The position numbers were made by a program, and so were the translations under genes. From Thozetella sp. PMI_491 (taxonomy: Eukaryota; Ascomycota; Sordariomycetes; Chaetosphaeriales; Chaetosphaeriaceae), in assembly GCA_021432635.1 (NCBI GenBank), contig MU270036.1, forward strand, positions 398,182 through 462,181: a DNA stretch of 64,000 nt, read 5' to 3'. Below the pieces are notes generated by a model that saw only the letters and a list, made by a program, of their open reading frames with translations, was not told where the DNA came from and did no database searches. Each line of letters opens with the position of its first letter. Positions within the stretch are counted from its first letter, which is position 1. Shown here piece after piece: positions 22,093 to 34,155 of this stretch.

Positions 22093-23298
22093 ATGCAGCT
22101 CACCACGATAGCAACATTCGCTGCTCTCGCCGGGCTTTCGGCGGCCGGTGCCTCCCGCAAGGTTGCCCGGACCTTCGGCGTGCCCACCGACGGCGGCTTC
22201 CCCTCGCCCAACCAGGCCCAGCTCGCCGTGATCAACAGCCAGGCCGACGGCACACTCTCCAACGGGGCGCCCCCGGCTAAGCTCGCCGACAGCAGTCTCA
22301 CGGGCTTCCAGGTGGTGGCCATGCAGGAGACGTTCGAGGTGGCCTTCTTCGCCTCGCTCATCCAGAATATCACCACCAACGTCCCCGGCTACGAGATCAA
22401 CGACCAGGGCAAGAAGGACGAGCTGGTCGACATCCTCGAGGCTGTCCTCGCTGTACGTGCTTACCACCTACCCTCACCTATGCTCCACTCGCATGAACGC
22501 GCCTACTGACCCCCCTCACAGCAAGAGCAACTGCACGCCATCAACGCCATCAACATCCTCAAGAAGTTCAACAAGCTGGTGCCGCAGCCTTGCCAGTACA
22601 CCTTCCCCGTGACCAACGTGCACGACGCCATCCAGCTGGCCGAGACCTTCACCTCGGTCGTGCTCGGCACCCTCCAGGACTTTGCTCAGATCCTGGCCAA
22701 GAACGGCGACGACGGCGCCGTCCGCTCGCTCACCAGCTCGCTCGGCCAGGAGGGCGAGCAGAACGGCTTCTACCGCATCCTGCTGGCGCGCAAGCCCTCT
22801 GAGAAGCCCTTCCTCACCACCTCGACCCTGCAGTTCGCCTTCTCCGTCCTGCAGGACTTCATCGTCGACGGCAGCTGCCCCTTCAACGTCGCCGACATCC
22901 CCGTCAAGGTCTTCCCCGCCCTCAACATCCTGACTGGCAAGGGCGGCCAGGACGTCGACGCCCGCGACCAGTACCTGACCTACAGCGCCGACCTCGCCGA
23001 CGTTGCCGAGGCGGCCAAGTACGTCGGTGGCAACGGCGCCGGCCTGTTCGTCACCATCTTCAGCGGCCAGCGCGTGCCCCGCAGCGAGCCCATCCAGAAT
23101 GCCAAGTGGAACGGCAAGCAGGTCACCTTCGAGGCCTTCTTCCCCTACACCGAAGAGGTGCTCGATGCCCTGAGCATTCACACCCTGACCATCGGCAGCA
23201 ACTTCACCAGCCCGGCCGCCGTTGTCAACGCGACCATCGCGGCTCCTGGTCTTGCCCAGGTCTATGACCACGTCAAGGCCTGGGACGGTGTCATGTAA
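22093..23298 (+). CDS. secreted ferritin-like Rds1/late sexual development-type protein
   Basis: Two exons (22093-22452, 22522-23298), with a 69-bp intron, give 378 aa. An N-terminal signal peptide of about 19 aa (MQLTTIATFAALAGLSAAG) leads into a ferritin-like four-helix domain. Candidate metal ligands are the Glu of QETFEVAFFASLIQN, the Glu/His of AQEQLHAINA (across the splice junction) and the Glu residues in GQEGEQNGFYR. This architecture matches stress-response Rds1 and Aspergillus LsdA-type proteins, secreted or wall-associated and often induced in development, desiccation or starvation. Sites such as NITTN and NATIA could be N-glycosylated. The strong C-ending codon bias suggests high expression. 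The biochemical activity of the family is unknown. Confidence 0.88.
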
Positions 23299-25525
23299 GC
23301 TGTGTGTGCATAGGGATTTCCACGGGGGTTTTGACACATTTGGGAATATTGGTCTAAGACAAAATGTGTTAATGATAATCTTGCATTGCGTCGGCGTTTA
23401 CGGCGGGGGGCTGGGGGGGGGCTCCATTATTGCATTGGATCATCGGGAGATTGATAGGTTAGATCATAGGCGATCGCACAATATCCAAATCAATATGCTT
23501 CCGTTCAAGACTTCGTTTTTTTCACGATGCAGCTTTCGACGTGACACCGCAGTGACCTGTCGCCTACTCTTTCCGTGGGGCGTCGGGCTCGGAAGTTGGC
23601 GCACGGGGGGCGGCGCTGACAACCCCTCAGTGAGACCCCCAGAGTGCGACATGGGCGAGAACGCAGCATCTAGATTTGCCTATATTCCCAGGGTGCGGTT
23701 TGTCCCTTGACACTGAGACAGCAGCGCACTGATCTCTGTCGTGTTCGAAAAGAAGCGAAAGGGTGCATCTTCGGACGACAGCCAACCCTCGACGAGACGG
23801 GCAGCCAGCGGGAGCTCGCACATCCGAGGCCGAACAATACGGCGGACTGCAGGTTTTCATTTTTGCCAATTCATGAGGAATGTGGCGCCGCAATAAAAAA
23901 AAAACAAGGCTCCAGCAATCTCACTCTCACCGCATCCTCCTCCACGTCCCACGCAGCAGCTGCAGTCAGTCTTGGCCGCTCATCGCTACCCACGTTGGCT
24001 AGACACGCACGGCGCCCCGCTCTTGGCCCCGACGCCATGGTCACGCCTCGCCCGTTGGCCCGAGCTTGCCCTTTGTCTTAAGACGGGGGGGCGTTGGACA
24101 ACTGACTAGGCACTGGAATGCAGATGGCAGGATGAGGGCACAGGGCTCGGTCGGGGAGGCCAGGGGCACGAAGCGAAGACGCCCACACGCAGGTTGTGGT
24201 GGCACAGCAGGCAGACCGTCCCATGGATGCTGTGCCTTCGCACGAGGTGCTCAGGCCAGATGCTTTATCGCACGAATAGGCAGGTCGGGCGGCATTCGGA
24301 GACGAGCCGGCCGGGCTGTCATCCGCCAAACCCTCGAGGTCGCACCGTTCAGGACCTCAGGCTACGTAACGGGTGCTAGTGGTTGCTAGCTGCCGTCCCT
24401 TGCGACGATCCCCCGCGGATGCGCGGATGCGAGCGCACAATTCCACACCTTCCATTGGCAGGCCTTATAGAATGAGGGGCGTCACTTTACTTCTTCCCAT
24501 GGGTCGATGAGACGGGAAGGGAGAGATGATGGGGGGGAGAGGGTGATCGGCATACGTGTACAGGGGAGGGAGAGAAAAAAAAAATATGACGAGCGGATGC
24601 GCACAAGGTGAGAATGTCTCGTGCTAATAGTTGACGTAGTTGGTGTTAGACAGCAGCCGGCGAACCCCACGATCATTGGCAGCCCGTGGCCTCATGTAAG
24701 CACTTTCGATCCCCCCCGGGAGTAGGATCGGCTCCCGTGCAGACTCACTGGCTGGAAAAGTCCCTCGCTCTTGGGGCCTGCCCTGCCCACAAAGCTCGAG
24801 ATGGGCTCCGGATCGGGCAGTGCCCACCCTCCCGGACCCTACTGTCTCAGCCCACCGCGACGCTGCCAACCTGCATGTCTCGCCAACTGCCGCCACTTTT
24901 CGGGGCACTCAGCCGCAGCGCAGCCAACCATCACGCACGCGCGAGCGCCACAGTGAGTAAGGGAGGGCCCGTTTGGGGGCGTTCCTATCCGTTGGGGCTT
25001 GCCCGCCGCTGGTTCTAGGCGGTGGGAGGGGAGGGGGGAGGGGGGAGCAGGCGGCGAAGAGCGCCCCTCCTCTCCCAGAGGCGAGGCAAGGGGCAGGGCA
25101 TGCGGTTCCCCGCGCGCAGCGAACTTACCTGGTCTTACTGCTGCTGCTGCGTCGTTGGGCCCTTTGGGGGGCCTAAGCCCGATCTCATCCGTCGTCGGGG
25201 CTTCTTCTTGTTCTTTTTCTTTGTCCCACCGATCCTCTCGTTCGCCTCGTGCTCTTGTCGTTGGCTTCCGGTCTTGAACGTCGATTCCCCATTTGCGATC
25301 CTAAGCTTACAACAGGGAACGTTCTGCGATGCGACTCGATACGTCCGCTTAGAGCTTCCGAGATCCACACATCCCAGCTACGCGCTGTACGGCGGGACGA
25401 CCCCCCAGCAAGTCCCACAAGAAAGCATACCTGAGCTGCCCTTGCCGTGCCTATCCTGACCCTTGGGTCGGGACCTGACGCTGACCTCTCAACACGGGGC
25501 GGCCGCCGTTCTTACGACCCCGGCC
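23299..25525. other. long spacer rich in homopolymer and G-rich tracts
   Basis: 2.2 kb without a supported gene. It contains G-runs at 23404-23421, an A-run at 23895-23904, pyrimidine-rich DNA near 25201-25230 and a G-quadruplex-like motif at 25024-25045. It should include the 3' UTR of the ferritin-like gene and the promoter and 5' leader of the WD40-like gene. Confidence 0.5.
25024..25045 (+). other. G-quadruplex-forming motif
   Basis: Four G-runs of 3, 4, 6 and 6 bases separated by single A residues, which fits the G3+N1-7 quadruplex rule with very short loops. It lies about 480 bp upstream of the ATG of the WD40-like gene, on its coding strand. Confidence 0.7.
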
Positions 25526-28500
25526 ATGGCGTCCGGCTCGCTACTCGCCGGCATCGAAGCCATCCTGGCCGGCATCCAGCCGACATCCGATACCATTACC
25601 AGGTTCATCCGCTCGGTGCGGGCGTCGCACGCCGACCTCGCCACCGTGACCCGCGAGCTGTCCGAGCTCCGCCTGGTCCTTGACCTGCTCGCCAATGATG
25701 TGACCGACGTGCCAGCGCCCCTCCGGGGGCGTGTGCTCGACATCCTGGAGGCCTGCGCCAACATCTTAGCCTGCCTTGGATCGCTACTGTCCAAGTACAG
25801 CGATGGCATGCAGTGGGCGGCTGGCGGTAGGAGCGAGGTTGTGCCGCTGAGGACGAGCCTCGAGACCTATCGTGGGTGCCTGGCGCTGGTGCTCGAGGTC
25901 GTGAATCTGTAAGTGGTCCGGGGCGCCTGTGCACACGTTCCGTCTTCCTGATCTAGCGCTGACTGGGCTCTCGCCCCTACAACAGAGAGGCTGCCAAAGA
26001 CAATCCCGCAGAGGCCCAGGGCATTCGAGACCAGACGCTGGCCGAGATTGCCAGCATACGAGGGCATGTGCCCCATGTGACAGAAGAAGACAATGCCTTG
26101 CATGTGTACCTTGACAATATAACTGCCTATACGGAGGAGCCGCACAGCGAAATGGCCACCAGCCCCCAGGCTCTCTCGCGGTCGAACCCTTCGAGCCCGG
26201 CTGCCGCCTTGCAGACTCTCTCGCCGCCGTCGAGTCTCCCTATTACCGACCGGCCGCGGTCAAGTCCGTCAAGCCCAATGGCATTGGCGCAGATCCAGCA
26301 GTCTCCCAAGGCTGTGCTTCCGTCGTCGCCGCCTCAGCTCCTGCCCGCGCCGAGGGCCGATGCAAAGGCTCCGCAGCTCCGCCATACTGATACGAAGCCG
26401 TGAGTCTCACCACCCCTGAGATTTATACACCGGGTGAGACATATTTCTAACAGCTGGCAGCCTCCCCTTCCGGCTCTCGCCACCGAGTCGGAGACAGACG
26501 GAGCCGATGCCCCCCAATCTTCCACCGCCATCAAGGTCTCCAGCAATGCCCGTGCGGAGAGAGACGGGGCCAGCTCCTCCTGCCCTGCCTATCGAGCAGG
26601 CTCAGCAACCCCCGCCAGAGGTCATCAGCGCACCGGCGAAAGACAGAGAATTACTGCGCAGGTCCCTCCCTGCGAAACCTACTCCCCGCGTATCTCTGCC
26701 CGCCCCGCCGCCTCTACCCTTCGAAGGCGTCGGGCCGTGGTACCCACGGGAAGACCTCGCAGTGCCGTTCTATCAGCACAACAATAATCCCACGCTCCCC
26801 TTTCCCCCTCTCCCTCCTCTTCCTCCTCTCCCCCCACCACCCAACCGCGCCTCCTTGGGCATAGAAAACAGGAAACGATACAGCAGCGCGTCTCAGATTT
26901 CGCAAGTTTCTGCTCAACTGCCGCCGCCTAAACCCCGACCGGCTCTAGCAATCCCCCTACCCCCCGTCGCGCCGCATGCAGAGGCCCATGAGGTCAACGT
27001 GGAGCAGTATGGGAACCAGCGCTTCATCCCGGCTCCTGTGGTGTTCGAGAACCGGGTTCCCTCGGCGTCGTCCAACTATGGCCAGTCCACGCCCTCGACC
27101 CGTGATGGATCTTTCCAGCATGCCCATCGGGTTTCGGACGCGTCAGTCCCCGCGACGCCAATGAGCGCCTATTCGTCCAAGACGGGGTCGTCTAACGAGC
27201 ATAGTCATGGCTTCGGGTCTCCCTCCCCTGGGGCCCAAACTTTTGCCTCGCCCCCCACGACCTACACGCAGAAATCGCCAGACGCCTCGAGCCCAGCTCC
27301 TCAGCCGAATCATTTCTCTAGGGCGTCCGCTCCTGAGGTGATCAGGCGACCCTCGATAGACTCCTTTCAGCTCTCGCCCGACCCCCTCGGCTTACACCAC
27401 GGGCGGAGCTCCTTCCCCGGCGCCAGCCCGCTGCCACGCCCTTCCTACTCGCCGGCTCCGTCCTCTGTATACTCCTCCCCGTCCATCCCGCTCGCACAGG
27501 AGATCAACCCGGCTTTCCCGACAATGATCCCACCAGCCTTCTTCTCCGGCCATGTGCAGAACGGGCAGCTGGTGCTTACGCCACAGGACACAGGCACGAG
27601 CAGCACCGTGCAACCCAGCAAGACCCGTCTTGACATCATCCCGACGCGGTACTTCCTCGACAAGGAGAAGGGCCAGAATGTCTTCTTACTCGACGTGTCC
27701 CCGTCATGCTCTGTTGTGGCGAGCAAGCACGGCAACAACATGCTCAAGATCTGGTCGCTTGTTTTAGGCTCCCTGCAGACCAATATCAAGTTCACGTCGT
27801 ACGTCAACGCGCAGGTGCGGTCGCGCGAGTACTTCATTCGCAGTCACGCCATTCTCTCCGAGTCGGCCACGCTGGTCGGCATCACCACCAGTTTTGGGCA
27901 CTCCATCGAAGTGTGGAACTGGACCAAGAAGAAGAAGCTCCAGGTCATCGACGACGCCCACCGCTGGGCCAGCGTGCGCGCCGACGTATATCGCAGCAGC
28001 TGGGCTCCCATCGCTGTGTACCGAGGCCCCTCTACCGAGAAGATTGACCTGCTACGTGTGTCGCCCGACACTAGCAGCGGGAGTCTGTTCAAGTCAAAGA
28101 TCTTCATTGAGTCGCGGCCGATCGAGCTACGCAAGGCCGGTCTACCTTTCATCCCACGGTTCCCGGAGCTAGCCTACAGCTCCACATCCCCGCTACTTGT
28201 CGCTGCGGCCGGACCAAGGCCTGGTGACCCGCCGCGGGCGAAGGCAGTCCTCCTGGCAGCGTGGCAGCTGGCAGTGCTGCATGGGGAGGCTCATCAGCTC
28301 TACCGGTACGTCGTACCGGAACATCCAGAGATCCAAAATGCCTTGCCGGTGTCTCTGGCAGTCCACGGGACGATCTGTGTGTCGATCTGGATCCCGGCGA
28401 ACCATCGAGACGTGGCGTCAGGAACCAACTATAGGCACGTCGCCGTCTCGGTCACGTCACGCTATGTGCTGTGCTGGGACCTTTCGACCAACACGACTCG

Positions 28501-28828
28501 TATCATCGCCATACCTAACGTTCTCTCGTGCGTATCGCCGGACTGCCGCCTAGTGGCGTACTGCGACACCAGCGTCCCGACGCTGGCGGTCATCGACATC
28601 GCGACGGGAGACGAGGTGTGCCGATGGCCCGACCTGAACCCCGTCGCCGGCTACGGCCAACTGGATGATCTATCCAGGGTGACTGAGTTTGCGTTCTCGA
28701 GTGACGGGAGGCTGCTGGTCATGGGAGACGAGAAGGGCGGAGTTGGATCGTATGAGCTGAGGGACAGTAGGAAATATGACTCGCTATACGCGGCCACGCC
28801 TTTGTCCCAGTGGAGCGAGCTTCAGTAG
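25526..28828 (+). CDS. STAND-type N-domain, proline-rich, WD40-like protein
   Basis: Three exons (25526-25908, 25986-26399, 26461-28828), with introns of 77 and 61 bp, give 1054 aa. The N-terminal 130 aa (MASGSLLAGIEAILAGIQPT...) is helical and resembles the fungal STAND/NLR N-terminal domain. A long Ser/Pro-rich low-complexity region follows (about 170-570) with a polyproline stretch PFPPLPPLPPLPPPP encoded by a C/T tract near 26800. The C-terminal 450 aa shows degenerate WD40-like blades: VFLLDVSPSCSVVASKHGNNMLKIWSL, HSIEVWNWTKKKKLQVIDDA and FAFSSDGRLLVMGDEKGGVGSYEL. No NACHT or NB-ARC nucleotide-binding domain is visible between the two ends, so it is not a complete NLR. It probably acts as a scaffold or cytoplasmic signalling protein. 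The name is based on architecture only. Confidence 0.85.
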
Positions 28829-29014
28829 AGATGATAAGGGGGAGGTGGGGAGATAATACAGGTTTCACAAGGCCCGGGGGCCGGAAAACGGATAGTTTAG
28901 GTGTTCTACTCGGGTGACGATACCTCCAGTGCAAAGTTCGGCCCGCGATTGCGGTAGATTAATGAGCAATATATTGCAGTAGCATGCTAACAGAAAGCCT
29001 TCGTGAACCGGCCC

Positions 29015-30799
29015 TTACGCCGCATCCTCTGTTTTCGCCGCCAGCTCGGCACGGGCCAACCCACCGGCCTCGGCACGGACAGCTCCAATCTCTGGCGGCA
29101 CCGTCTCCTCGATGACGTAGTTCTTGAACTCTCGCGCAGGGACCTTGCGGTCGAACAAGATATCCAGTTCCTCGTAAGTGCGCCCCATAGTCTCCGGGAC
29201 GCGGAAGTGGGCCCACACGAAGCATAGGCCGGCCAAACCGCCGAAGAAGAAGCCTAGCTTGCCCTGCATGTTGGCCTGGTCGGGGTTGATCATGTACGGG
29301 ATGGCGACCGTCATGACGATGCCTAGGATGCCCTGGGCGGCCGTGGCAACGGCGATGCTCTTGGATCGCACACGCGTGGCGCTCGCCTCGGAGATGATGA
29401 CGAAGCACACCGGGCCGATTGACAGGTCATAGCAGAAGTTCCATATGAGCATCAGGGACGACTCAGCCCACTGCACGCCATTGGGTCGGTCCGGGATGCA
29501 GTCGAGGATGCCGATGATGATCTGGAGCACGACCAGGCCAAATAGTCCTGTGTTGTAGATGGTGCGCCGGCCGTATCGGACGAGGAGGAACCAAGATAGG
29601 ACGGTGCCCAGGAAGCCGACAGCTGTCGCCGGTTAGCAAATCCGACGTACCGTGCCGGGGGACAATATCCGCGCAGCCACTCACCCAAGAAACCGATGCC
29701 CATGTTGAAAGCATCATCGTCGGCGAGGCCGGCCTGCTGGAAGAAGTAGGTGCCGTAGTTGATGAGGTAGATTCCGCTAAGCACCTGTGTGCAGTAGACG
29801 CCGATCGATATCTCAGTGCGGCGCCAGTTCACGCCCTTGAAGCAGTCCATGTACGTGCTATTTACTTCCAGCTCCTGCTCCAGGCGGTCCGTCTCGACAA
29901 TGACGGCCAGGGTCGCGTGCACGTTGACCTTCTCCGAGGCCAGCTTGCGGAGGACGTGCTCTGCTTCGTCCAGGCGATTCTTGCGGACCAGCCACCACGG
30001 ACTCTCGGGTACGAAGAACATGCCCGGGATGATGATAGCGCACCAGAACCACTGCAGGGCGAAAGGGATCGAGTAGGCCCAGTGGTCGTCAAGTTTCATG
30101 GTCTGCGACGCGACAACGTTCCCGAGAAGCTGGCCGATAACGAAGCAGAGGTTGACGTAGCTCGTCAGGTGGCCGCGGATCGCCATGGGGCATACCTCGG
30201 ACGAGTAGGCTGGCGCGATGACGGCGTAGCAGCCGAGCACGAGCCCGCCGATCAGCTCGCCCACCAACAGCACCTCGAGCGACCGGGCAAAGAACTGGAT
30301 GAAAATGAGACCGGCTGTCATGACGACGCACGCGCCGAACGTCTTCTTGCGGCCCCACCAGTCCATGGGGTAACCTGCGAGCAGCGCCCCAACCACCTGG
30401 CCGACGGGGTTGCCCATCGACAGGCCCGTCTGCCAGGGTGCGCTTATGATCATCTGAGGGAACTCGGGCGTTAGCTATTTGGCCGCGGCACGCGTGAGGG
30501 GCCGAAAGAGGGGGGGCAGGGGTGCCGAGTCTTGGCGTGTGAGTGCTTACCTCGCCGTTGAAGTTGTAGCCAAAGTCCTGCTTGAACTTGTCCATGGCGA
30601 ACAAGTTGCCCAGCAGCTGGGGATCAAAGGCCAGCATGATGACGCCGAGCGACACGAAGGCGGACCAACCGATGGCGGCCGGGTACAGCTTCACGGCCTC
30701 CCAGAACGACATGGTGTGCTCGGCCAGGATGGCCTCGGCGAGGTCATCGTCCTGCGCTGGAGGCGCCTTGAGCTCCCCGGCTGCTTCGACCGTCCCCAT
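29015..30799 (-). CDS. MFS sugar transporter, alpha-glucoside permease type
   Basis: Three exons, complement(30551..30799, 29685..30453, 29015..29622), with introns of 97 and 62 bp, give 541 aa. Twelve membrane segments are expected. Sugar-porter signatures are visible: GYPMDWWGRKK after TM2, VPESPWWLVRKNR before the central loop, NYGTYFFQQAG at TM7 and VPETMGRTYEELD after TM12. The N-terminal SFWEAVKLYPAAIGWSAFVSLGVIMLAFDPQLLGNLFAM is typical of fungal maltose and other alpha-glucoside:H+ symporters at the plasma membrane. The gene is convergent with the WD40-like gene across 186 bp. Substrate assignment rests on family resemblance. Confidence 0.92.
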
Positions 30800-32580
30800 G
30801 GCGGCAGGCGTTCGATGGGCGCTACTGAATGGAGGTGCGAGGAGGGTCCTGGTGCGTGAGGGTCCGAAGAGGTCGGTGTTGCGAGGCAGCGAGGAGGTTC
30901 GCGTACCAACTGGACGGGCCTGCAGAGCACGCAGGAGAGGGCATCCCCTGCCGTTTTATCTTGCACCATGGTGCTGGGTGCCCGGCAGCTCGTCTTTTTC
31001 TCCTACCTCCTAATGACTGGCCAACATCCTGGACGGCCGGGGAGACAAGGTGGTATAGGCCGTCTCGGCGGCACTTGGGTTAAGCGACAGGTTGTTATCA
31101 GCCCTGAGGGAGTTTCTGGGATGTTGGGTGCTGGAAGCGAATGCCCAGGCGGCTCTCGATTCGTCGGCCATGCTGAAGCTTCCCGATGCAGCAAGGGAGG
31201 AGGTGGGGAACCGGCAGGCTGGACGGGCATTCAGGCTGTCATGGGGCCCGAGCACCGAAGCAGACCTGCGCTCAATCAGGCAGCCCCGGCACCCGTCTTT
31301 TATCTCGTAGATTGAGCAGATATTGTTCCCCCCCGAGGTTTCGGGGCCGTTATTCGAGGGTCCTTTGGAAACCACCCCATGGTCCCCATCCCCTCCCGTC
31401 CCAGCGCGGCGGCATGGTGCCAAACGGCGCAGGTGCCCGCTGCGTCGGCCGCTGCTTTGCCCGCGTCGGCTTGGGTTTGCAGATGCTTGATCGACACCAC
31501 CTGCCAGGTCGACCAGCTGCAAGAGGAAAGTGCCAACGAGCAATGGTGGATTTGCCGAGCCCACCAACCTCGACAAACGAGCCTTCAGGATGTTCCGAGT
31601 CAGGCGAATCGAATGGCGGGACGAGGTGAACGCCAAGCGAAGTTTCTGCGGGGAAGATGGTGAGTAGCGAAACGTTGCATCCCTGGCGCTGCTGGGAAAC
31701 AAAAAAACGAGTGCCTGAGGTATGGACGGACAGCAAGGCGATGGATGGAATGAATGGGCGAAACAAAATGCAGCACAGGGAAGGTGCCGCCCGTGCGTTG
31801 GCAGGTCTCGGCTCTGATCCGTCAATCTATCAATCCAGTCCAGCCCACGCCAAGCTCGGGAGCCAAGACGGCGCCGGTGCCAGTTGCCCAGACACGCCAG
31901 GCCCGGCCACCGGCCGCCAAAGGCCAAACCAGACCAATACCACCCAGATGCTAGCTCCCGCAATGACGTTCTGGCAGGACCCTGCCCGTAGTACGCACAC
32001 GCTAGCGGCTGCCGTGGCAGTCCATAGTACCGAGAATAGGTAGATCCTGATCGACGGAGTATATCCCTCCCTCCCAAGCCAACCTAAGAAAAAACTCCCA
32101 ATGTGAGCCAGACACGCCGAAACGGCTGTGAATGACCGCAAACGGCAAGCAGCCGCGACCTCGCCGCAAGCCTATCTCCATGGCGCCGCTCGCATCCCCC
32201 CGGTGCTGGCCCTTATCAGTTAGCGCAGGGTTCGTATTCATTCATTTCGCCATATTTCGCCCGTGTACGCGAATCGATGCAGGCGCCACCTAGTCGGGAC
32301 CACGCAAGTGTCCCACCTGCACCATGCGCCGGCCGCCTACAGCTTAGTTCCCGCACTTCTGTCTCAGTCAGGGGAAGGACGATAGGGGAAAAAAAAAAGG
32401 CGATGGGTCATCCACACACACCGAGTCGTCCCCGGCGGCTCTCTCGCCCTCGGGAATCTTCCTCGTCAAAGGCACCGCCAAGCTGAGCGCGCTGCCGACC
32501 ACCCGAGCCCATTGCATCGAATCGCGGGCCAATTGCCGTGCCCATACAGCTTCCCCGCCGTCGGGCGACTCGCAGGCGCC
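30800..32580. other. divergent spacer, sugar transporter / glycosyltransferase-like
   Basis: 1.78 kb of head-to-head upstream DNA. A 355-codon minus-strand frame at 31010-32077 has no domain, no start context and Ser/Arg/Pro-rich chance composition, so I do not call it. An A-tract lies at about 32390-32399 within the probable 5' leader of the next gene. Confidence 0.5.
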
Positions 32581-34155
32581 ATGGCGATGCTCGTAATGAA
32601 CCCGCGCCTGCTCAGGGCGGCTATCCCGGCCACGCTGGCCTTCATCCTCTTCCTCGCCTTCTACACCCTCTCGGGCACCCCCCGCGCCGAGTCCATCCTC
32701 AAGGCGATACCGATCATCCCCGAACTAGACTGGACACCGAAACGGCCGGCGACGACCCACGCGCCCCCAAAATACAAGCCCGCCCCGGAATACACCCCGG
32801 CCCCAATCGCCGACCCGTACCCCCTCTTGGCGTCGTCGGCCTCCATCCCCCGCATCCCCGAGTACAACGTGCCACGGCGAAACCTGCACAAGGAGTATGG
32901 CCTCGACCGGCCGGCCCCGCTGTACATCGGCTTCACCCGCCAGTGGCCGATACTCCTCCAGGCCGTTGTATCGTACATCACAGCCGGATGGCCGGCCGAG
33001 GAGATCTATGTGATCGAGAACACCGGCGTACATAACGCGAACAGGGAAGGAAGGCTCACGCTGCAAAATGCCTTCTACCTCAACCACACAACGCTCCGAC
33101 GCCTGGGCGTCAATGTCATACGGACCCCGACGCTTCTAAGCTTCTCACAGATGCAAAATTTCTTCCTGTCGCTGTCGTACGACCACGAGGCTCCGTACTA
33201 CTTCTACAGCCACCAGGATGTCGTGGTCTTCTCGTTCGAAGATGGGCCCGATAACACGCATCGCCCCGGCGACCGAAAGTGGCAGTTTTACGATAAGGAG
33301 GACGAGCGGGTTGTCATGAATCCGTCCAGGGCGCGGTCGTCCGGATACCGCACCATATACGAGAACTGCCTTCGGGAGATCAAGCTGGCGGTGGAGAGAG
33401 ACAAGAGGTGGGGTTTCCGCTGGTTCCAGTACGACCATCTCACGCTGGTCAACCGCGCCGCGCTAGAGGCCGTCGGCGGCTGGGACTCGCTGATCCCGTA
33501 CTACAACTCGGACTGCGACCTGAACGCGAAGCTCGAGCTGAACGGCTGGAGCATGATGCACCGCCGCGTGGGTCTAATCAACGACGTCTCGAGCACCATG
33601 GAGGACCTAGCGGCTTTCTTCCGAGATCCGCACGTCACCCCGAGCTATGCCGACCCCAACCCGCTGCCGCCGGCCGATGAGAAAAAGATCGAGGACGCCA
33701 AGATCGCGGAGGAAAACAAGGAAAAGGAAGAGGCAGCGGCCAAGCTAGCCGCCCTCCAGAACGTCACCGAGTCGCAGGGGAACGCCACGTCTGACGCAGA
33801 AGCTACGCCGGAAGCGACGCCCACGCGGGTGCGGCGCGCGGCGGCGACGCCCAAGATGCCCACCGACCCGCTCGAGTACTTCCCCATTCTCAACAAGATC
33901 GGGACCCTGATGGGCCAGCACAAGTATCGCGACCACGACAACGTGCGGAACACGTGGCAGAAGAGCCAGCGCGGAGGCCAGGGTGAGCCTTACTACTACG
34001 ACCCTGTGGGCTTCGGGAAGGCCTTTGAGATCCTCACCGAAGCCGGCCGCGCTGTGTACCGGGAGAAGTGGGGCCACCGCGACTGCGATATCGTGGAGGC
34101 GACGGCGTTGAAGCTGGAGGACCAGTGGCGTGTAGAAAAGGACTGGGAAGACTAA
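32581..34155 (+). CDS. type II membrane glycosyltransferase-like protein
   Basis: A single exon of 524 aa starting at MAMLVMNPRLL; an in-frame ATG 23 codons upstream is possible but reads poorly. A short N-terminal cytoplasmic tail, one signal-anchor helix (about 10-28, AIPATLAFILFLAFYTL) and a Pro-rich stem precede the lumenal domain. That domain contains YIGFTRQWPILLQAVVSYI, IYVIENTGVHNANREG, FYSHQDVVVFSFEDG and, near residue 315, YYNSDCDLNAKLELNGW with a DCD acidic motif. The pattern fits a GT-A-fold Golgi glycosyltransferase that is widely conserved in filamentous fungi but poorly characterised. A charged EKEEAAAKLA-rich linker (about 360-400) precedes a conserved C-terminus. The sugar donor and acceptor are unknown. 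Confidence 0.8.
   Translation: MAMLVMNPRLLRAAIPATLAFILFLAFYTLSGTPRAESILKAIPIIPELDWTPKRPATTHAPPKYKPAPEYTPAPIADPYPLLASSASIPRIPEYNVPRRNLHKEYGLDRPAPLYIGFTRQWPILLQAVVSYITAGWPAEEIYVIENTGVHNANREGRLTLQNAFYLNHTTLRRLGVNVIRTPTLLSFSQMQNFFLSLSYDHEAPYYFYSHQDVVVFSFEDGPDNTHRPGDRKWQFYDKEDERVVMNPSRARSSGYRTIYENCLREIKLAVERDKRWGFRWFQYDHLTLVNRAALEAVGGWDSLIPYYNSDCDLNAKLELNGWSMMHRRVGLINDVSSTMEDLAAFFRDPHVTPSYADPNPLPPADEKKIEDAKIAEENKEKEEAAAKLAALQNVTESQGNATSDAEATPEATPTRVRRAAATPKMPTDPLEYFPILNKIGTLMGQHKYRDHDNVRNTWQKSQRGGQGEPYYYDPVGFGKAFEILTEAGRAVYREKWGHRDCDIVEATALKLEDQWRVEKDWED

Noticed and set aside
21411-22467. Long minus-strand frames upstream of and over the start of the ferritin-like gene
   Set aside because: They overlap the core promoter and first exon of a well-supported gene and have no recognisable domain or splice logic.
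22516-23337. 273-codon antisense frame over the ferritin-like gene
   Set aside because: It is the mirror of strong C-ending codon bias in the real gene. Gly/Val/Asp-rich repetitive translation and no homology-like motif.
31010-32077. 355-codon minus-strand open frame in the spacer upstream of the glycosyltransferase-like gene
   Set aside because: Composition is that of random GC-rich DNA, there is no domain, and several other equally open frames overlap it on both strands. It sits in a divergent promoter region.
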